Translations under genes and position numbers: made by a program | The notes under the pieces: generated by a model | The model's input: the letters and a program-made list of their open reading frames with translations, nothing else | What the model was told of the DNA's origin: nothing | Databases searched by the model: none | Shown here: positions 36,801 through 40,443 of the stretch, piece after piece | How positions within the stretch are numbered: the first letter of the stretch is position 1 | Layout of the letters: every line of letters begins with the position of its first letter | Source of the DNA: Candidatus Sulfotelmatobacter kueseliae | GTDB lineage: Bacteria; Acidobacteriota; Terriglobia; Terriglobales; Acidobacteriaceae | Length of the DNA: 40,443 nucleotides | Direction: 5' to 3' | Assembly: GCA_900290255.1 (NCBI GenBank) | Contig: OMOD01000111.1 | Coordinates: forward strand, 48,568 to 89,010

Positions 36801-37168
36801 CAGAGTGCCAGGTACAGCACCGCCGCTCCGCTGATCCACCAACGAAGCGGAGATTCGCGCAGGAAGGTTTCGACCGCTGCGTCAGCAATTGCCAGGTACA
36901 ACACGATGGCCAGAGCCGCCCACACGACGCCGTACCACCGTGGTTGGCTGCTTGCGTTGTCCGGTTTCTCTTTGGTCCTAGCGCTGGGAGTAGCTTGAGG
37001 AGCAGCACCCGACCCTTCCGAAGAAGGCGCAGGCGACAGAGCTTTGTCGCCCGATGGCGCGACCGCCTTTAGTTCAGCCGGAGGAGCCTTTTCAGCTTTC
37101 AGGGGTTTGCCGCACCACTCACAGAACGACTGATCCGAGACTTCTCGACCGCACGAAGGGCAGCGCAT
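33848..37168 (-). CDS. Zinc-ribbon polytopic membrane protein with degenerate transglutaminase domain
   Basis: The 1106-residue protein starts at ATG 37168 without a clear ribosome site. Residues 3-19 make a zinc ribbon (CPSC...CEWC). Eight or so membrane helices lie between 78 and 300, including the 63-residue segment (204-266) shared with the next protein. Residues 370-560 are transglutaminase-like: HFVRDEIRYEPYTG, GGNSLDRSLLLATLLQKAGF, and HYWVQYQDSAGQWVDLDSAF with its His and Asp. The catalytic Cys position is Ser404. Residues 680-720 are a Gly-rich spacer. The rest (730-1050) is extracytoplasmic and unassigned, and the C-terminus is hydrophobic. Transglutaminase-like folds act in peptide cross-linking or hydrolysis; the Ser form may be inactive or a non-canonical hydrolase. 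It is probably the first gene of the cluster. Confidence 0.8.
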   Translation of the reverse strand: MRCPSCGREVSDQSFCEWCGKPLKAEKAPPAELKAVAPSGDKALSPAPSSEGSGAAPQATPSARTKEKPDNASSQPRWYGVVWAALAIVLYLAIADAAVETFLRESPLRWWISGAAVLYLALCAAVWRLMPKLWQRLNWANQAALSLLVLLALMSSTAWMPGGLEQGLNLLGQPTSIVLAVLSAVVVALSGIFLARLHFVPLAGKIVAGLLALYGVAGFLLAVSAGTPYPSLFHGASQWTRLPFWLQGATVGGLFLVPLALLLEIVTGLRRITRDKISDFAFRVIALGMSLVITVAAVRIPADTGYDSGAIGTLPWFSENHEKPLEGEAGYKRASRRLSRIMAGVDVLQSKIDRSLFEIDALAERLGSDPATLFHFVRDEIRYEPYTGVLRGALGTLLCRGGNSLDRSLLLATLLQKAGFSTRIASGQLSPQQAQVLVSRLFEPVKPMPEGLPSFAELAPELGRAIGVDPAKLLQAADEAQKSGDEQQKDLANYVDDETGLLSNLLNKAGVDAGAITPNDQLLAEAAEHYWVQYQDSAGQWVDLDSAFVDAEPGKAVVQATNTLAPDSVPEELYHHLHITMALRVAQISDGKDGPTTDTALLDQELRVADQQNVDIILANQATPMPDLTKPGTSFSKALAAVRGFQAILQVGDRSTTGKYFDLTGQVSDKLGGPVGDVVTNAGGVGGAMGGLGGGIGNALGGAPSQGAASRIVGEWVDYSLTSPRPKGQSPTGHTYHRDIIPPVTVTSWSASGTAQTTLTKVSEDALRQRLMWYAELYPVSGSIIPGYAGYLQMQSLRAGASHLDSLLKSAYGLLPDQPVSMPPRRPIANTLLASEAAYLTNKLTDGRFAEVRNYFGTPGLISYETGGMGPPETSGFPQGYDIVTYAPRVAASQSSSSAIARQQAASLHIAYGTLATRLEWQLMASSGAAQGDDAPVVNATKVFAVAQQLSIPISVLKPGARSVQEVAGISVADPVKSELAEGLLAQQVLVVPSKSIRIDGQLQTAWWRLDRSSGELIGVGPGGRGQNLTEYIEAAENVNAVICVLGAGKEIANDHLTVGLLSGLMCVMSRVVGANGEPGERGMTWLGIMIHMVMVVADIANQGDE

Positions 37169-37208
37169 AATTACTGAGACATCGGATTACGTGAAACCGC
37201 TGAAACTG

Positions 37209-37230
37209 AAATATGAGATAAATATGAGAT
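37209..37230. repeat. 11-bp tandem duplication upstream of the transglutaminase-like gene
   Basis: AAATATGAGAT occurs twice head-to-tail, followed by AAAA. It is AT-rich in a GC-rich setting and lies 41 bases before the minus-strand start. One unit equals about one helical turn, so a protein could bind both copies on one face; this is inference. Confidence 0.6.
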
Positions 37231-37290
37231 AAAAGAGGACTTCCAGGCTACCCAGCGCGAGGCGCAGGTATATCACGCACCCACAAGACT

Positions 37291-37321
37291 GTCAAGCGTC
37301 GCCTCCCGCTCTTCGCTTGAC
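37291..37321. promoter_or_regulatory. Spaced inverted repeat overlapping a TTGACA box (possible operator)
   Basis: GTCAAGCG at 37291-37298 is the exact complement of CGCTTGAC at 37314-37321; the centres are 23 bases apart. The right arm overlaps TTGACA (37317-37322), a good -35 box for the plus-strand small gene that starts at 37371. The likely -10 is unclear (TATAGT is too close at 37330-37335, TACCAA at 37342-37347 is 19 bases away). A regulator may control the divergent pair here. Confidence 0.4.
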
Positions 37322-37370
37322 AGCGGGTTTATAGTTTCTTCTACCAACTTGAGACACGGAGAGGGTTCCT

Positions 37371-37640
37371 ATGAGCTTGATGGACAAAGTGAAGCAGGGC
37401 GTGACCAAGGCCAGGGGGGAAGTCAGCGATCTGGCGGCAACCACGAAGATCCGACATGACATCAGCAACCTCAACGATCGCAAGTCAGCGCTATTCGCCG
37501 AAATCGGCCGCCAGGTGTATGCGCTCTGTCAGCAGGGCCATCCGGTCAGCGAAGTTGAGGCCCAGTGCAAGGAGATTACGGCACTCGACGAACAGATAAA
37601 ACAAAAAAGTGACGAGATCGCCCGCATCAATGCGGCTTAG
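37371..37640 (+). CDS. Small helical/coiled-coil protein, 89 residues
   Basis: ATG 37371 follows GAGAGGG with 5-base spacing, a strong site. The product is almost entirely charged amphipathic helix. It begins MSLMDKVKQGVTKARGEV and has heptad-like stretches in SDLAATTKIRHDISNLNDRK and ALDEQIKQKSDEIARINA. Two Cys (LCQQG and QCKE) flank the central turn. It has no signal peptide and is likely cytoplasmic. Short proteins of this kind in bacteria are sometimes the helical front part of zinc-ribbon proteins, but no ribbon is present here. It is divergent from the zinc-ribbon cluster and could be co-regulated through the inverted repeat at 37291. No function can be given. Confidence 0.75.
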   Translation: MSLMDKVKQGVTKARGEVSDLAATTKIRHDISNLNDRKSALFAEIGRQVYALCQQGHPVSEVEAQCKEITALDEQIKQKSDEIARINAA

Positions 37641-37778
37641 GAGCGATTCCCTCACTGCAAAAGAGTTCCGCGTAATCATCCTCATCTAGCGGCCTGCCTC
37701 ACGCTTGGGGGTAACGATTACGCTCGTCCACAGCCGGCGACCAGTCTGCGTTCGCTGGAGGTGGGACGTACGAACAAG

Positions 37779-37860
37779 TTACCAGCTACCGCCACCGCCG
37801 CCTCCACCACCGCCGCCTGATCCTCCGCCACCGCCGCCCGAGCCGGGCGCGGATGAAGAA
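37779..37860 (-). repeat. Low-complexity glycine-codon tract in the DUF2207 gene
   Basis: The complement of this stretch is nearly all GGN codons (GGC, GGT, GGA), with a few Ser codons and a final Trp. It encodes the poly-Gly tail. The codons are mixed, so it is a selected protein tail more than a pure DNA microsatellite. Confidence 0.7.
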
Positions 37861-39749
37861 GACGAAATGGCGCCAGCGAATGAGCCGCTCAACGAACTGG
37901 CGAAACCCGTGGCTCCCAGCGTGCTCCAGCCAGCGCCCGAATACCAGGAGGGCGAATAGCCGCCGGAATTCGATCCGGAAGTTTGGCCAGCTCCGCCCAG
38001 CACTCCCGAGAACTTTTCTGCCCAGGCCTGCTCCACATCCAGTGCCAGCGCGTAGGGCAAATACTTCTCGAAGACTTCCGGCGTTTGTTCCGGCGGCGTG
38101 ACGCGATTCATCCGATCGCCTTCGACGGCGCTGAGGAACATCTTGAAGCCCTCGATTTTGTCGAGGACGCTGCGGCCGGCGCTCGTCGGCGCCTTCAACA
38201 GCTGGTGGAAAAGGATGTGCAGCAGGGCCGTCATCAGCAGAACGGCCGCGACGACGACAGATGTCGCCCAGGCCAGCAGCCCAAGCCCGAAAATCTCCCC
38301 CAGCACGAAGGGAATGGAAAACAAAGTCGCGGCCGTTGCGCTCGCCGTGAGTCCTGCTTTGAGATGGCCTCCTGCCAAAGCTGATTTCCACAGGTGCGCG
38401 ACGTTGTGTAGCAACTCGAAGACGCCGATGCTCCAGCCGCTGAGCCACAGGCTCATGAATCCGGCAAGCGCCATCTTGTCCTGGCCTTTGGCGGATACGA
38501 TTCCTAGCAACATGACAACGGAAAACGCGACGGCTGGGATCATGAAACGGCCGTTGGTCACGAAATAGATTTTCTGTTCGGCGGTCTTGAGCCAGGCCTT
38601 CAGAGCGGCCATAGCAGCGCTGATAGCGGCGTGGTTCTCATTCTGCAGATTGATCGAGGTGCGCCCGCCCTCGAAAAGCTTATTAACGGCCGCCCTCTCT
38701 TCCGGCGTCAGCGCTCGTCCATCCGCTTGCGTGCGAGACAGCGTGTAACGCCCAGAGGCCTCGTCGATCTTCAAAAAGCCCTTCACCGCCATGTCGAGCA
38801 CGGCCGCCGTGAAGGCTTTGTCGTCGTAACCCATGCGAACGAGGTAGCGCATTGCTGAGGGTGAAAATCCGGGAGGAGGCTCGTAGAGCGGCATGATGCT
38901 GCCCGGGGCGGGATCGCGACCTACGCGCACCCAAACGATGACGTAGTAAAGGAAAATCAGGAGCAAACCGCCGGCCGCGATCATTGCGTCGGGATTGTCT
39001 TGCGCGAAGTAGCGGAACTTTTGTCCTGCGGTGGGTCCGCGAAAATAGCCTTTCGGCCACAGCAGAAGAATGGTCAACCCTTCATGGGAGGCCAGCGGAT
39101 GTGCGGTGCTGAATAGGAAGTTGTTGCCGAGCGTTCTGGAAGTGAAATCCTGCGCCATCGAACCATTTGGACCGGTGTAACCACTGATGCGTACTTCGCT
39201 GGGCGGGATTTTCTGCGGAAGGTGCACCATGGCTGAAGCATTGTCGATGGGAAAAATCCAGCCGTTGCCGGTAACATTCCAGAAAAGCTCGTCGCTGTCT
39301 TTCAACAAGCCCAATTGCCGGTTTGTCGTGTATGTGATGCTGTAAGTGTGTTCGCCGGGGGCCACAAGGGAGTACTCGCGGCCCAAGTAGATGCGGACGC
39401 CGTTGCTGTAGTTTTCGACGCGCGATTCTTCCGGGGCGCCGTCGCGAGTGGCCGCCAGCAGCTTAAAGCCGACCACGTAACGGTTCCCCAACCGATCGGT
39501 GTAGTGAGTGGGAAAGTCACGATAGATACCGTGGCGGATCTGGTCTCCGTTGCTTACGACGCGAATCATCTCGCGCACGAGCATGGTGCGGTCGTCCTGG
39601 ATTTTGATATCGGAGTGGTAGAAGCGGATGCGCTCTGTTTGCGCCGCCGCGATGGACGCGAGCAAGAGCACGCAAGCTAAGACAGGAAGGCTACCGAACC
39701 AAGTGACGAGGGGCTCCTTTTTGGTGTGCAGGGACAGTTTGCCTGTCAC
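37779..39749 (-). CDS. DUF2207 membrane protein with Gly-rich C-terminal tail
   Basis: Two GTG codons compete. GTG 39749 has GGAG 5 bases upstream, whereas GTG 39755 abuts it, so I choose 39749 (656 residues). A signal peptide (about residues 13-36) is followed by the extracytoplasmic DUF2207 beta domain (residues 40-245; IRHGIYRDFPTHYTD, ELFWNVTGNGWIFPID). A membrane helix follows near 265-285, then a cytoplasmic helical part with GYDDKAFTAAVLDMAVKGFLKI. Four more helices lie at about 405-510. The last 60 residues are Ser/Gly-rich and end in poly-Gly then Ser-Trp. DUF2207 proteins are widespread inner-membrane proteins with no proven activity; similar glycine tails occur in TPM/YgcG-like proteins. 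It is convergent with the small helical gene. Confidence 0.87.
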   Translation of the reverse strand: MTGKLSLHTKKEPLVTWFGSLPVLACVLLLASIAAAQTERIRFYHSDIKIQDDRTMLVREMIRVVSNGDQIRHGIYRDFPTHYTDRLGNRYVVGFKLLAATRDGAPEESRVENYSNGVRIYLGREYSLVAPGEHTYSITYTTNRQLGLLKDSDELFWNVTGNGWIFPIDNASAMVHLPQKIPPSEVRISGYTGPNGSMAQDFTSRTLGNNFLFSTAHPLASHEGLTILLLWPKGYFRGPTAGQKFRYFAQDNPDAMIAAGGLLLIFLYYVIVWVRVGRDPAPGSIMPLYEPPPGFSPSAMRYLVRMGYDDKAFTAAVLDMAVKGFLKIDEASGRYTLSRTQADGRALTPEERAAVNKLFEGGRTSINLQNENHAAISAAMAALKAWLKTAEQKIYFVTNGRFMIPAVAFSVVMLLGIVSAKGQDKMALAGFMSLWLSGWSIGVFELLHNVAHLWKSALAGGHLKAGLTASATAATLFSIPFVLGEIFGLGLLAWATSVVVAAVLLMTALLHILFHQLLKAPTSAGRSVLDKIEGFKMFLSAVEGDRMNRVTPPEQTPEVFEKYLPYALALDVEQAWAEKFSGVLGGAGQTSGSNSGGYSPSWYSGAGWSTLGATGFASSLSGSFAGAISSSSSAPGSGGGGGGSGGGGGGGGGGSW

Positions 39750-39964
39750 GCGCACTCCTCACAATCGACTTTGAAACTGATCTTCCCTGAGTTGGGACCT
39801 CGTTGTCTCATCGTGGTTTTCCTTGTTGGCGCGGAACACCGTTGTGTCGGGGAGTATAGATTAGGGGCGGATCTGTCGCAACGTCGAAAGCAAAGAGCAC
39901 ATCCCACACCGATACGCGGCATCATCTGTTTCTGGGTTTTCTTTGCCGGCAGCGCTGAAAATAC

Positions 39965-40004
39965 CATTTCACAGTGTCGGGGACGGGCGAGATGGGTGTA
40001 CACT
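39965..40004 (+). repeat. 40-bp dispersed sequence, copy 2 (promoter-like)
   Basis: It matches 25985-26024 at 34 of 40 bases. Here it ends 49 bases before the ATG of the last gene. Both copies have TACACT at the end as a possible -10, with no good -35 box. The rest of the 304-base divergent gap 39750-40053 shows nothing recognisable. Confidence 0.75.
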
Positions 40005-40053
40005 ACTGGCCGTTCTTGGCGCCAAAACAATTCATGCTGAGGAGAACGCTGCC

Positions 40054-40443
40054 ATGCCCAACTGTAGCAAAGTCGAGTACGGACTAACCATTCTGGCGAT
40101 CCTATGCCTGACAATGGTTGCGCAGGCGCAGAACCCGCTCGATTTCAAACAGTTTTCCGCCACGGCAGTAATGAGCGGGATGCCGACGCACGGGGGCCAG
40201 GGGCCGGGCGAGATCAAAATTTATCGCTCCGGCGACAAAATGAGGACGACCATGCCGGGCGGTGCCGGCTACATGATCATGGAACTAAGTCAGCACACGG
40301 GTTACATGGTTATGAGCAATGGCATGTGCATGCAGACAACTTCGCCGACACAGCAGAACCCTTTTTCTCAAGCACAGGATGCCACAATCGAGCGCTCATC
40401 GGCGGGCACTGACACAGTGGATGGCCATGCCTGCAAGGTGGAG
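40054..40443 (+). CDS. Secreted DUF4412-like protein (3' end outside window)
   Basis: ATG 40054 follows GAGGAG with 9-base spacing and the frame is open to the window end (130 residues seen). The N-terminus is a signal peptide: MPNCSKVEYG then a hydrophobic stretch ending MVAQAQN. The mature part (FSATAVMSGMP, GEIKIYRSGDKMRTTMPGG, YMVMSNGMCMQ, DTVDGHACKVE) resembles DUF4412 and other LolA-like beta proteins, in which a strand and loop ending Gly-x-x-Cys-Lys-Val recurs. It is likely a periplasmic or outer-membrane-associated protein that binds a hydrophobic ligand; no enzyme is implied. Met is unusually frequent (14 of 130), which may suit metal or oxidant contact, but that is speculation. The 40-bp repeat lies just upstream. 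Confidence 0.7.
   Translation, partial: MPNCSKVEYGLTILAILCLTMVAQAQNPLDFKQFSATAVMSGMPTHGGQGPGEIKIYRSGDKMRTTMPGGAGYMIMELSQHTGYMVMSNGMCMQTTSPTQQNPFSQAQDATIERSSAGTDTVDGHACKVE

Noticed and set aside
39746..40114. 122-codon minus-strand ORF over the 39.75-40.1 kb region
   Set aside because: It reads through the 40-bp repeat and the start of a clear secreted protein on the other strand; no domain.
1..40443. CRISPR array, tRNA, rRNA, prophage or insertion-sequence transposase
   Set aside because: No regularly spaced repeats, cloverleaf-type sequence, rRNA-like stretch, integrase or transposase motif was seen on either strand.

Overview
The window looks like a chromosomal segment of an Acidobacteriota member (Terriglobia/'Koribacter'-like). 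The basis is family content rather than marker genes: an Oar-like TonB-dependent receptor with an N-terminal carboxypeptidase-regulatory domain, Tat-exported sugar isomerase/Gfo-Idh pairs, a lone Flp pilin, DUF2339 and DUF2207 membrane proteins, a fused LplT-PlsC-acyl-ACP-synthetase protein, and secreted proteins of types common in that phylum. Base composition is moderately GC-rich throughout. I saw no tRNA, rRNA, CRISPR array, transposase or phage gene.

Left end (1-3692, + strand): four translationally coupled iron-sulfur/flavin genes. They are the end of an HdrA-like flavoprotein, an MvhD/FlxD domain fused to an FrhB-like/ferredoxin module, a hydrogenase-beta/AsrA-like Fe-S protein and an AsrB/HydG-like FAD-NAD(P)-[2Fe-2S] protein. 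Together they look like a soluble NAD(P)H-linked Hdr/Flx-type electron-transfer, possibly bifurcating, complex. A 54-residue Flp pilin gene follows on the opposite strand.

Carbohydrate region (4191-16057): minus-strand genes for a Tat-exported sugar isomerase/epimerase-like protein, a Tat-exported Gfo/Idh/MocA oxidoreductase, an SGNH (acetylesterase-like) hydrolase, a GH78 alpha-L-rhamnosidase-like enzyme and an L-rhamnose isomerase. A divergent large TonB-dependent receptor follows. The set reads as a locus for uptake and breakdown of rhamnose-containing plant or microbial polysaccharide, possibly rhamnogalacturonan. A palindromic TTTA-centred repeat element lies between two of these genes.

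Envelope and lipid region (16098-25761): an M48 metalloprotease is coupled to a giant DUF2339 membrane protein on the minus strand. A trifunctional lysophospholipid transporter/acyltransferase/acyl-ACP synthetase and a PAP2-like phosphatase lie on the plus strand.

Right part (26056-40443): a secreted TIM-barrel-like protein with an N-terminal surface-protein beta domain, a secreted Ser/Thr/Gly-rich protein, and a three-gene minus-strand envelope cluster. The cluster encodes a zinc-ribbon/membrane/degenerate transglutaminase protein, a membrane protein with DUF4352-like repeats, and a zinc-ribbon/CxxCH/squalene-cyclase-type toroid/OmpA fusion. The first two share a 63-residue membrane domain that I do not recognise. 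This cluster is the best candidate for an undescribed system. A small helical protein, a DUF2207 protein with a Gly-rich tail and the start of a secreted DUF4412-like protein close the window. A 40-bp near-identical sequence precedes two of the secreted-protein genes, 14 kb apart.
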